DNA of 7,174 nt. Origin: Deltaproteobacteria bacterium (GTDB lineage Bacteria > Myxococcota_A > UBA9160 > SMWR01). Shown here one piece after another: positions 1 through 5,275 of this stretch. Numbering within the stretch: the stretch's first letter is position 1; every line of letters begins with the position of its first letter. The stretch spans positions 1-7,174 of the forward strand of contig JAFDAW010000140.1 in NCBI GenBank assembly GCA_019313605.1, given 5' to 3'. The position numbers were made by a program, and so were the translations under genes. Under the pieces are notes generated by a model. The model did no database searches. It was not told the DNA's origin and worked only from the letters and a program-made list of their open reading frames with translations.

Positions 1-183
1 ACCCCAGAGCCGGGTGACGTGGCTCGAATCGTAGAACGGGAGGTTGAGTCCCGATCCCACGCTGATCTCCAGCACTTCGCCGCTCGCGAGCGGTACGATT
101 TTTTCGCGCTGCCGCATGCAGGGTTTAGTTCTGCAGGTGAAGTCGACGACGCGAGGCAGAATGTATTTCGAGTAGATACCCAT
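1..183 (-). CDS. SAM-dependent methyltransferase, N-terminal part (runs off the left edge)
   Basis: Only the first 61 codons are present. The frame opens at an ATG at 183 and is still open at base 1. The peptide starts MGIYSKYILPRVVDF, followed by a Cys-rich stretch (C17, C22) and the segment VLEISVGSGLNLPFYD at residues 37-52. That segment is a class I methyltransferase motif I: acidic E39, then G43-S-G45, the glycine loop that holds S-adenosylmethionine. The overall pattern resembles the small UbiE/methyltransferase-type-11 proteins common in proteobacteria; their substrates are mostly unknown. The start lies 6 bp after the glutathione peroxidase stop, with no strong ribosome-binding site of its own, so translation is probably coupled to that gene. 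The family call is fairly sure; the substrate cannot be inferred. Confidence 0.82.
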   Translation of the reverse strand, partial: MGIYSKYILPRVVDFTCRTKPCMRQREKIVPLASGEVLEISVGSGLNLPFYDSSHVTRLWG

Positions 184-189
184 GCGCGC

Positions 190-672
190 TCAGCCCAACG
201 CGGCTTCGATGTCCGATTCGATCTGCTCGGGTTTCGTCGTCGATCCGTAGCGCTCGACGACCTCACCCTCGCGATTGACGAGGAACTTGGTGAAATTCCA
301 TTTGATCGGTTCGCTGCCGAGCAATCCGCGCGCTTCGCTTTTCAGGTGCTGGTAGAGTGGATGCACGTTTTTTCCGTTCACGTCAATTTTTTCGAACATC
401 GGGAACGTCACGCCGTAGTTTACGCTGCAGAACTCGGCGATCTCTTCGGAGCCGCCGGGCTCCTGCTTGCCAAATTGGTTGCACGGAAAACCGAGTATCT
501 CCAGACCGCGCGCCTGGAACTTGCCGTAGAGCTTTTCCAACCCGCTGTACTGAGATGTGAAACCGCATTTGCTCGCGGTGTTGACGATCAACAGGGCCTT
601 CCCCCGGTACTCGCTCAACTTCGCGGAATCGCCATTCAAACGATTGACTTCGAAATCGTATACGCATCCCAT
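190..672 (-). CDS. Glutathione peroxidase (Cys-type thiol peroxidase)
   Basis: This 160-residue protein has the usual length of a bacterial or yeast-type glutathione peroxidase, which reduces hydrogen peroxide and organic or lipid hydroperoxides in the cytoplasm. The peroxidatic residue is C36 in NTASKCGFTSQY. The rest of the catalytic set is visible: Q70 in FGKQEP, and W125-N126 in KWNFTKF. C82 in EFCSVNYGV sits where yeast Gpx3 has its resolving cysteine, so by family knowledge the enzyme is probably thioredoxin-dependent (atypical 2-Cys) despite its name. The active site is encoded by a normal Cys codon, not TGA, so it is not a selenoprotein. There is no signal peptide. The ATG at 672 is supported by GGAGGAG eight bases upstream. 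The gene is followed at 6 bp by a methyltransferase start, and it lies 119 bp after the acyltransferase stop, so it could have its own promoter. Confidence 0.96.
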   Translation of the reverse strand: MGCVYDFEVNRLNGDSAKLSEYRGKALLIVNTASKCGFTSQYSGLEKLYGKFQARGLEILGFPCNQFGKQEPGGSEEIAEFCSVNYGVTFPMFEKIDVNGKNVHPLYQHLKSEARGLLGSEPIKWNFTKFLVNREGEVVERYGSTTKPEQIESDIEAALG

Positions 673-791
673 GGTTTGAACTCCTCCAGGTCTTGAAGCG
701 ACAGCACCGCGCTCGCCGAACGGACTCGCGTGGGTGTCGCACCACAGTGATCGACGAGCAGCTTCACCCTACTCGACCGACCCGCGTGTAA

Positions 792-1469
792 TCAACGAGA
801 ATCTACAGCCTGCTCGGCCGACCCCGTCATGAAGTCGGCGAGCTGCTGGCCTGCCTGTTCGAAATCGGCGTCCGTCACCGCAATAGGGGAACCGCGCGAG
901 ACCGTAATCGTCGACCACGGGAGGGGAATGACCTTCCGGTCCCAGCCGGCGCGAATCGCGCGGCTCGCCGAGAAGCGAAGCGGCAGGATCGGTACCCCGC
1001 TGTCGCGAGCCAGGTGGAGCACGCCTTTTTTGAGAATCCGACTCGGGCCTTGCGGGCCATCCGGCGAAATTGCGGTAGAACCGCCGTCGCGCAGATGGGC
1101 GGTGAGTTTGCGAGCGGCTTCGCGGCCCTCATCACCTTCGGAACCGAGCAGGACCCCAATACCCGTCAGGCGCATCGCAACGTGCACGGGCTTCATGTAC
1201 GCGCAGGGGTGTTGCATCCAGACGTGGCGCCGATGCGAACGCACAAAGGTGACGAAGTAGAGAAACCACGACTCGTGCCAGAGGCTGTAGATGTAGTTTT
1301 CGGAATCGGCGCCAGGTGGCTCACCCTCGAAGCGGATGCGGCAGGTGAGATTGAGAAGATTCCACGTGCACCAGAAACCGAATCCGATCAACCAGGAGCC
1401 GGCGAGCCAGAATGGGCGCCACCAGGCGGGAACGTTATCGACCCGGTATGCCGGCGACTGCGACTTCAA
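792..1469 (-). CDS. Lysophospholipid acyltransferase family protein (DUF374)
   Basis: The 225-residue protein matches the DUF374 branch of the lysophospholipid acyltransferase superfamily, which transfers acyl chains to lipid acceptors at the inner membrane. It has a hydrophobic N-terminal helix at about 18-42 and the acceptor/catalytic block SLWHESWF (H65). The family signature ISPDGPQGP is at 134-142, followed by a KKGVLHLA block and GVPILPL. A late WDRKVIPLPWS segment at 176-186 is also typical. Length is normal. The only usable start is a TTG at 1469; codons upstream in this frame offer no ATG or GTG, and there is no good ribosome-binding site directly before it. It lies 87 bp after the stop of the membrane methyltransferase gene, so cotranscription is likely. 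Family assignment is strong. Whether it acylates lipid A, phospholipid or another lipid cannot be told from sequence. Confidence 0.9.
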   Translation of the reverse strand: MKSQSPAYRVDNVPAWWRPFWLAGSWLIGFGFWCTWNLLNLTCRIRFEGEPPGADSENYIYSLWHESWFLYFVTFVRSHRRHVWMQHPCAYMKPVHVAMRLTGIGVLLGSEGDEGREAARKLTAHLRDGGSTAISPDGPQGPSRILKKGVLHLARDSGVPILPLRFSASRAIRAGWDRKVIPLPWSTITVSRGSPIAVTDADFEQAGQQLADFMTGSAEQAVDSR

Positions 1470-1556
1470 ACTCGAAAAACCAGAAGAGAATCGACGAGTG
1501 CGTCGGACAACGGATTGCTCTCCTTCGATCGAAAAGAAGTTCCCCGGCCGCTGCGG

Positions 1557-2036
1557 CTAGAGCCAGCGGCGGGTTTCTCGCCGGTAGTTGGAATACGATT
1601 CGCCGAATTTTCGGTCGAGGTAATCCTCTTCTTTCTCGATCACGTGCTTGTTTGCAATCAGAGCAAAGGCCAACACGCTGAAGAGCATCCAACAGGTGTT
1701 GAACGCGAGCGCGATCCCAGCCCCGGTAATCACAATCCCCAGATAGATCGGGTTGCGGGAATACCGGTAGGGGCCGTTCGTGATGACGCTGGATGTGGGG
1801 CGCCAGGGCTCGATATGGGTATGCGCCTGCTTGAACTGCCGGGCGCAGTAGAGGATCAGGCCGAGGCCGAGCAGAATCAGCGCGCCGGAAAGTGCGACGC
1901 GCGGCCCGTACCAACCGGTCGCAGGGAGGATCAGCCAACTCTGTCCCTGATCCAGGCACCAGCCCGCGATCAAGCAGAGCGCGAATAGAATGGGGGGCGG
2001 GATGCGGACCTGCGCGTTATCGGGCTCGTCCGACAT
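1557..2036 (-). CDS. Isoprenylcysteine carboxyl methyltransferase (ICMT)-like membrane methyltransferase
   Basis: A 159-residue integral membrane protein with hydrophobic segments at about 14-39, 48-65 and a paired region at 98-128. It carries both hallmark blocks of the ICMT/phospholipid methyltransferase fold: GPYRYSRNPIYLG at 88-100, and the C-terminal HVIEKEEDYLDRKFGESY stretch ending YRRETRRWL. These blocks bind S-adenosylmethionine and close the active site in known relatives. Bacteria lack prenylated CaaX proteins, so the substrate is probably a lipid or small molecule rather than isoprenylcysteine; that is inference. A TTG at 2039 would add one residue, but the GCGAGG sequence lies four bases from the ATG at 2036 and almost touches the TTG, so the ATG is preferred. 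It is followed by the acyltransferase gene 87 bp downstream. Confidence 0.92.
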   Translation of the reverse strand: MSDEPDNAQVRIPPPILFALCLIAGWCLDQGQSWLILPATGWYGPRVALSGALILLGLGLILYCARQFKQAHTHIEPWRPTSSVITNGPYRYSRNPIYLGIVITGAGIALAFNTCWMLFSVLAFALIANKHVIEKEEDYLDRKFGESYSNYRRETRRWL

Positions 2037-2075
2037 CAAACCTCGCCGATGGCGGATTGCGAAAACCCACGACGA

Positions 2076-2102
2076 GCGGGTGAATCCTGCGGATTCGCCT
2101 GC
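2076..2102 (-). terminator. Stem-loop between the Glu-Pro-rich gene and the ICMT-like gene; possible weak terminator or attenuator
   Basis: The arms GCAGGCGAATCC and GGATTCACCCGC (minus strand) pair at 10 of 12 positions around a GCA loop, and the inner six pairs are perfect. It lies 33 bp after the Glu-Pro-rich protein gene stop and 39 bp before the methyltransferase start. A TTTT run follows only 11 bases after the stem, so it does not fit a classical intrinsic terminator. It might reduce readthrough or protect the upstream message 3' end. Confidence 0.35.
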
Positions 2103-2135
2103 GGCATCGCCTGGGCCGAGATTCGGGTCAGCCTC

Positions 2136-2549
2136 CTAATAATCGCCCGGGGCCTCGCCAAGGGGACGTTGGAAGGTCGCTTCGAAGGGCTCCGTCCAGA
2201 GCAGTGCGACGACATCTTCGTCGTAACCGCTTGCGATCGTGAGGGGATAGAAGACGAAAAACGGCAGACCGACCACGAACCGAGCGACGTAGAGAGGGCG
2301 AATGAGCACGATATCCAGGAATTTTTCGATGTTGCGGGCCGACTCTTCCTCGACTTCGGGCTCTTCGACCTCGGCCTCGACGACGGGCTCAGGCTCGGGC
2401 TCGGGCTCCTCGATCACTTCCTCGACGTAGGGCTCGGGCTCGATGTCATCGGCCTGCACGGGCAGTGCGGGCAGCAGGAAGGCGGCAACCGCCCCCAACA
2501 CCACCAGCGGCGACGCCAACAGCAGGTTGCGGCGAATTCGGCGAATCAT
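2136..2549 (-). CDS. Exported small protein with Glu-Pro-rich linker and hydrophobic C-terminal domain
   Basis: The protein has 137 residues. A basic start (MIRRIRR) leads into a hydrophobic signal segment at about 9-30, with likely cleavage after VQA at 33. Residues 34-70 are strongly acidic, with alternating Glu-Pro and Glu-Val units. The C-terminal part has a DIVLIRPLYVARFVVG block, a membrane-like segment at about 86-106, and a closing TFQRPLG motif. This D-x3-RP ... F-x-RPLG layout resembles short proteobacterial proteins sometimes labelled 'multidrug transporter'. That label is not supported here, because one membrane segment cannot be such a transporter. The ATG at 2549 has GAGAGGAG seven bases upstream. 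The acidic linker could span periplasm or peptidoglycan. Function is unknown; export and reality of the gene are fairly certain. Confidence 0.83.
   Translation of the reverse strand: MIRRIRRNLLLASPLVVLGAVAAFLLPALPVQADDIEPEPYVEEVIEEPEPEPEPVVEAEVEEPEVEEESARNIEKFLDIVLIRPLYVARFVVGLPFFVFYPLTIASGYDEDVVALLWTEPFEATFQRPLGEAPGDY
2385..2408 (-). repeat. Four tandem hexamers coding for Glu-Pro units
   Basis: On the plus strand GGGCTC occurs at 2385-2390, 2397-2402 and 2403-2408, with the variant AGGCTC at 2391-2396. Two more copies lie at 2430-2441. On the coding strand each unit is GAG-CCN or the equivalent, giving the EPEPEPEP run in the linker. Because the unit is a multiple of three, gain or loss of copies would change linker length without shifting the frame. 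Confidence 0.8.
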
Positions 2550-2627
2550 CGGTTCACTCCTCTCGGATCCTGGGCTGCGAATCGACCGTGGGCACCCGTA
2601 GGACCCATATCCGCCTGCCTCGAGCCG

Positions 2628-2636
2628 AGCATATCA
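2628..2636 (-). promoter_or_regulatory. Possible extended -10 promoter element for the Glu-Pro-rich protein gene
   Basis: Minus-strand TGATATGCT fits an extended -10 box (TG, one base, then TATGCT, four of six to consensus) about 80 bases upstream of the start at 2549. It sits in an AT-richer patch of the 145-bp gap between genes. No convincing -35 box is visible, so this is a weak call. Confidence 0.25.
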
Positions 2637-2694
2637 CGATTTTGGCGACCGTCCCGAAGGCCGCGCCGGGGGCGTTCAGGGGGACGCCGAGCCT

Positions 2695-3228
2695 TCAGGA
2701 CTCCGAAGCGCCCGGTGGCTCGCCGCCGCGCTTGTACCGCTCGTCCCAGAGCGCCTGCTTTTGAGCGCGAGAAAGCCAGGCGAACGTGCACAGGTACGCG
2801 GTGACGGCGCCCGCGAGCAGAAAAACGACGAGCAGGGTCAGGGAGTTCCCGCTGTAGAGCAGCCAGATCTCCAGCTGGAGCGCGTAGGCGACGAGAAGTT
2901 CGCCGCAAACGCAGGCGAGGATGCAAAAGTAGGCGGACATCCTCGCGAAGCGGCGATCGACAGCTCGCCCGAAGTGGCCCACCGCAAAGCCGCAAGCTGC
3001 GCCGATCCCAATCGCGAGCCACTGAAAGGAGAAGCTCGTCGCCAACGCGACGATCGTCCAGATCATCGCCCCAGCCATCGCGACCACCGCACCCGCGAGC
3101 AGCGCGTACCGGGGCTTCTGCTCTTCGATCAGACGCCGGCCAAGCAGCGGATCGACCCGCTTGCGGGGCCGTCGCTTAAGCTGGCGCTCCTTCTTTTCGA
3201 GTCGATGCCGTTTGGAGGGTCGCATCAT
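2695..3228 (-). CDS. Four-helix inner-membrane protein with a long basic N-terminus, function unknown
   Basis: The protein has 177 residues. Residues 1-40 are extremely basic and hydrophilic, and likely cytoplasmic. Four hydrophobic segments follow at about 42-63, 67-84, 99-117 and 128-150, then a short charged tail. The second segment (GIGAACGFAVGHFGR) and the following FARMSAYFCILACVCGELL resemble a membrane module common in uncharacterised proteins, in which a Gly-rich helix is followed by an FG-type turn and a second helix; this is from memory and unproven. There are two adjacent ATG codons, at 3228 and 3225, and no good ribosome-binding site immediately before either. The preceding codon is an in-frame TGA that closes a 19-codon frame with its own ribosome-binding site, so translation may depend on reinitiation. 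I cannot assign a function. Confidence 0.8.
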   Translation of the reverse strand: MMRPSKRHRLEKKERQLKRRPRKRVDPLLGRRLIEEQKPRYALLAGAVVAMAGAMIWTIVALATSFSFQWLAIGIGAACGFAVGHFGRAVDRRFARMSAYFCILACVCGELLVAYALQLEIWLLYSGNSLTLLVVFLLAGAVTAYLCTFAWLSRAQKQALWDERYKRGGEPPGASES

Positions 3229-3288
3229 TCAGCCAACCGAAGATTCAACAACGCAGTGGGCGTCGCAGTCGAAGTACTCGATATCCAT
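3229..3288 (-). CDS. Possible 19-residue leader peptide directly abutting the four-helix protein gene
   Basis: The ATG at 3288 is preceded by AGAGGGA at optimal spacing of about eight bases. It encodes MDIEYFDCDAHCVVESSVG and ends with TGA at 3231-3229. The next base begins the ATG of the membrane protein, so both lie in the same frame, separated only by that stop. The first eleven codons favour C or G in the third position, as the neighbouring genes do. The cluster D7-C8-D9-H11-C12 looks like a metal or redox ligand set, but this is too short to judge. Alternatives are a fortuitous frame, a mutated N-terminus of the membrane protein, or a read-through stop. No family is recognised. Confidence 0.42.
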   Translation of the reverse strand: MDIEYFDCDAHCVVESSVG

Positions 3289-3312
3289 GGTGAAATCCCT
3301 CTAGTGGCCCCG

Positions 3313-3318
3313 ATGATA
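3313..3318 (-). promoter_or_regulatory. Possible -10 box for the leader peptide and four-helix protein transcript
   Basis: Minus-strand TATCAT matches the -10 consensus at five of six positions and lies 25 bases upstream of the leader ATG at 3288, which would give a short 5' untranslated region holding the AGAGGG ribosome-binding site. No recognisable -35 is present at 17 bases. It lies in the 184-bp gap between this minus-strand unit and the plus-strand gene at 3473. Confidence 0.28.
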
Positions 3319-3472
3319 CTGCCGCGACGGGCTCCCGGGCCACCCGGAACCCCCTCACAAGCGCGCAAAAAATCTCCCACCCGGTGGATTTTACTCAAGG
3401 AATCGAGACTGGGCGTCGAAGGGTGGACTTCATGCGGGCAGCGCAGCTCGAGTCGGCACGGAGGAGACCTCG

Positions 3473-3679
3473 ATGGCAACCCGCCCGCTCGCATTTGGTG
3501 TTCGACTGCGTGACAAAGAAAAGGGCCGAACGGTCCGCGTGCTGCAGGACCAACGAGACCCGCGCCGCTACCGCGTCGAAGACTCCCGCAAGGGCGGCAA
3601 GACCCAACAGCGCGAGCACAGCTCGCTCGCGGGCGCGCTGAGCGACCTCGCCTCGAGTTGGCGCAAGCGCCTCCACTGA
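3473..3679 (+). CDS. Small basic protein of 68 residues, function unknown
   Basis: The start is well supported: GGAGGAG at 3460-3466 is six bases before the ATG. The protein contains 18 Lys/Arg and 8 Asp/Glu and has no hydrophobic segment, so it should be cytoplasmic. The middle (TVRVLQDQRDPRRYRVED) looks like two beta strands around a turn. The end (SSLAGALSDLASSWRKRLH) looks like an amphipathic helix. A small strand-helix fold with this charge could bind nucleic acid, but that is inference only. It lies divergently from the four-helix protein unit and 42 bp ahead of the TPR gene on the same strand, so the two probably share a transcript. I do not recognise the family. Confidence 0.75.
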   Translation: MATRPLAFGVRLRDKEKGRTVRVLQDQRDPRRYRVEDSRKGGKTQQREHSSLAGALSDLASSWRKRLH

Positions 3680-3721
3680 TCGGTGCCACGCGTCAAGACC
3701 GTTCGATCGTGGGCCGATGCG

Positions 3722-4708
3722 ATGACCATGCGCAGATCGATTCGACTGGTTGCCTGCCTCGTCGCACTCCTGGCCCCAACCGCCTCGGCGGAGAGCCTCG
3801 AAGAGCTGCTCGCCCGAGCCGAAGCCACGTCCGCGACGGGTCGGTTCGACGAGGCCGTTGCGATCCTCCAGGCGCGACTCGAAAAGCCCGAGCCCGATGA
3901 CAATCTCGTCCCCGTCCACGGCACACTCGGGGACCTCTACCTGGAAATGGCCAAACCCGAGAAGGCGCTCGAGCATTTCGACTGGATCGCAGCAGAGCAC
4001 CCCAGATACGCGCGCACACACTACAAACGCGGGCTCGCGCTCGAACAGTTGGCTCGGTTCCTGGAGGCGATCGACGCCTACGCGCTCGCGGGCGAACAGT
4101 ATTACGACGAGGGCGAAATACGCGGCCGGATCGGGTTCAACTACACACTCCTCGCGAACCTCCCCGAAACATCCGCTGCCGATCGACGGCGCTACGGAGA
4201 GCTGGCCCGCAAGTCGTTGACGCGTGCGGTTCAACTCGATCCGCGCAACCACTCCGCGATGGGAAATCTGGCCGACATCACATTCAACCTCGGAGAGTTC
4301 CAGCTCGCGCTCGATTACTACAAGCGAACGGATCAGATGGAACCCTCGCGACCGATGACGCTCGCGCGGATCGGAAGCACCCATCTGAAAATGGGGCAGC
4401 ACGAGCCCGCTCTCGAAAACCTGCTTCGCGCGGCCAAGATCCTCGAAGAGTCGAAGCCCAGAACCCAGGCGGATGTCTACGTCTACCGCGACGTCGAAGC
4501 GTTTTCACGGGTTCGTGCCGCGGAGTGCCTGATCGCGCTGAATCTCTCCACCGAGGCGCGCAACGAAATTTCGCGCGTTCTCGAGATTGCAAATTGCCCG
4601 AATTGCACGACGTCCAGCCGCGAGGTCGATCGCTCGAAATCGCGCGCCGAGGAACTCCTGCTTCAGCTCGACGCCACGCCTCCCGCCAATGCGGAACCCG
4701 CTCGCTAG
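3722..4708 (+). CDS. Exported tetratricopeptide repeat (TPR) protein
   Basis: The protein has 328 residues from the ATG at 3722. A signal peptide (MTMRRSIRLVACLVALLAP) is followed by a good cleavage site after ASA at residue 23. TPR-like helical pairs are visible at about 25-57, 64-97, 98-130, 177-210 and 211-244, the clearest being VHGTLGDLYLEMAKPEKALEHF and the SAMGNLADITFNLGEFQLALDYY unit. Such repeats form protein-binding scaffolds, here most likely periplasmic. Near the C-terminus a CPNC motif (C292, C295) stands out because the mature protein has only one other Cys (C269). A GTG at 3683 would add 13 residues, and an ATG at 3728 would remove two; 3722 or 3728 place the basic signal start correctly. 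No strong ribosome-binding site precedes any of them, suggesting coupling to the upstream 68-residue gene. The partner protein is unknown. Confidence 0.88.
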   Translation: MTMRRSIRLVACLVALLAPTASAESLEELLARAEATSATGRFDEAVAILQARLEKPEPDDNLVPVHGTLGDLYLEMAKPEKALEHFDWIAAEHPRYARTHYKRGLALEQLARFLEAIDAYALAGEQYYDEGEIRGRIGFNYTLLANLPETSAADRRRYGELARKSLTRAVQLDPRNHSAMGNLADITFNLGEFQLALDYYKRTDQMEPSRPMTLARIGSTHLKMGQHEPALENLLRAAKILEESKPRTQADVYVYRDVEAFSRVRAAECLIALNLSTEARNEISRVLEIANCPNCTTSSREVDRSKSRAEELLLQLDATPPANAEPAR

Positions 4709-4824
4709 CTTCAACGCGACTGACGCCGTCGCAGGCGGACCTTCACTCCGACGCGATCGGGCAGACCTGGCCTAGACGCCCGAGCCATCCGCGCCGACCA
4801 CCCGCGACGGCGTTCCCCAGTGAA

Positions 4825-5040
4825 TCAATCGCTCGCGGCTTCGGCCTTCTCGGTGTCTGCAGCCTCGGCCTTTTCGGCGTTCGCGTCCCCGTCGGCCGGG
4901 GTTGCGGGCGGTGCCGCATCGACCGAAGCGGCTTCGTCGGCATCCTTCTGCTCGGTATCACCCGCGCAGCCCACGCCGGCCAAGGCAATCGAGAGCAGTG
5001 AAGCTGCGAAGAAAGCCTTGGTGATCGACTGAATCGACAT
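4825..5040 (-). CDS. Small Ala/Glu-rich putative lipoprotein
   Basis: The protein has 71 residues. The ATG at 5040 has AGGGGG eight bases upstream; a longer frame reaching 5139 has no comparable signal and would bury the signal peptide. Residues 1-24 form a short basic and hydrophobic leader (MSIQSITKAFFAASLLSIAL) followed by AGVGC, placing C25 at a lipobox-like site. The -3 residue is Gly rather than the usual Leu, so lipidation is likely but not certain. The mature part is hydrophilic and low in complexity (Ala, Glu, Asp, Lys, Pro), without recognisable domains, and ends in a duplicated octapeptide. This is typical of small disordered surface or periplasmic lipoproteins. It is convergent with the TPR gene across a 116-bp gap holding only a weak GCGAC/GTCGC dyad. 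Confidence 0.72.
   Translation of the reverse strand: MSIQSITKAFFAASLLSIALAGVGCAGDTEQKDADEAASVDAAPPATPADGDANAEKAEAADTEKAEAASD
4838..4881 (-). repeat. Imperfect 24-bp tandem duplication in the lipoprotein gene
   Basis: Plus-strand segments 4838-4857 and 4862-4881 match at 16 of 20 positions with a 24-bp period. They encode the consecutive octapeptides EKAEAADT and EKAEAASD at the C-terminus. The mismatches are mostly silent, so the duplication is either old or maintained by selection on the peptide. Confidence 0.7.
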
Positions 5041-5091
5041 TGAATATTCCCCCTGTGCCGTGTGCCGGCAGATCAAGTGGAACATTCGCAG

Positions 5092-5129
5092 CGATCGCGT
5101 TCCGTGACGTGCGTCACGGTTCGCAATCG
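5092..5129. promoter_or_regulatory. 38-bp imperfect palindrome upstream of the lipoprotein gene, possible operator
   Basis: The core arms CCGTGAC (5102-5108) and GTCACGG (5113-5119) are perfect around a GTGC centre. Outside them, after a TT/TT mismatch, GCG pairs with CGC, and after one further mismatch CGAT pairs with ATCG, giving 14 pairs in 17. It lies 52 to 89 bp before the lipoprotein start. The symmetry suits a dimeric regulator, but no T-run follows on either strand, so it is not an obvious terminator. The bound protein, if any, is unknown. Confidence 0.45.
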
Positions 5130-5226
5130 AAAGGTGCACTTTCTGGCGTGGAAACCTGCCGCGGACCGGTGCGCCTGATCCTCTAGCGATCGAGAATCAA
5201 GTCAAACGCCGTTTGCCGCGGTGCGA

Positions 5227-5266
5227 CTCCTGAGGAAACGCGCCGCCAGGCGCGATTGCTCAGGAG
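5227..5266 (-). terminator. Two-tier hairpin downstream of the cyclophilin gene
   Basis: The outer arms CTCCTGAG (5227-5234) and CTCAGGAG (5259-5266) are perfect over eight bases. A GAAA/ATTG internal loop leads to perfect inner arms CGCGCC (5239-5244) and GGCGCG (5249-5254) with a GCCA loop. It is a stable element, but no T-run follows on the minus strand, so it is a transcript-end or stabilising structure rather than a textbook intrinsic terminator. Confidence 0.45.
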
Positions 5267-5275
5267 CCTTTGTCT

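Noticed and set aside
19..696. A 225-codon plus-strand open frame opposite the glutathione peroxidase
   Set aside because: It mirrors a gene with intact catalytic motifs and a good ribosome-binding site, encodes no recognisable domain, and is expected from GC-rich codon bias.
1014..1988. A 324-codon plus-strand open frame across the acyltransferase and ICMT-like genes
   Set aside because: It spans two well-supported minus-strand genes and the gap between them. Its composition is that of an antisense shadow and no family is visible.
2049..2804. A 251-codon plus-strand frame opposite the Glu-Pro-rich gene
   Set aside because: Its repetitive Leu/Asp/Gly stretch is the reverse of the Glu-Pro linker coding sequence, and it has no ribosome-binding site.
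3226..3231. The TGA before the four-helix protein as a selenocysteine codon
   Set aside because: I see no selenocysteine insertion hairpin just after it and no redox context. Termination with reinitiation is simpler, and a second ATG follows at once.
3395..4402. A 335-codon minus-strand open frame opposite the TPR and 68-residue genes
   Set aside because: Both plus-strand genes have clear signals (ribosome-binding site, signal peptide, TPR pattern). The antisense product lacks any domain.
4709..4824. A bidirectional terminator between the convergent TPR and lipoprotein genes
   Set aside because: Only a five-base GCGAC/GTCGC dyad is present, with no T-run on either side.
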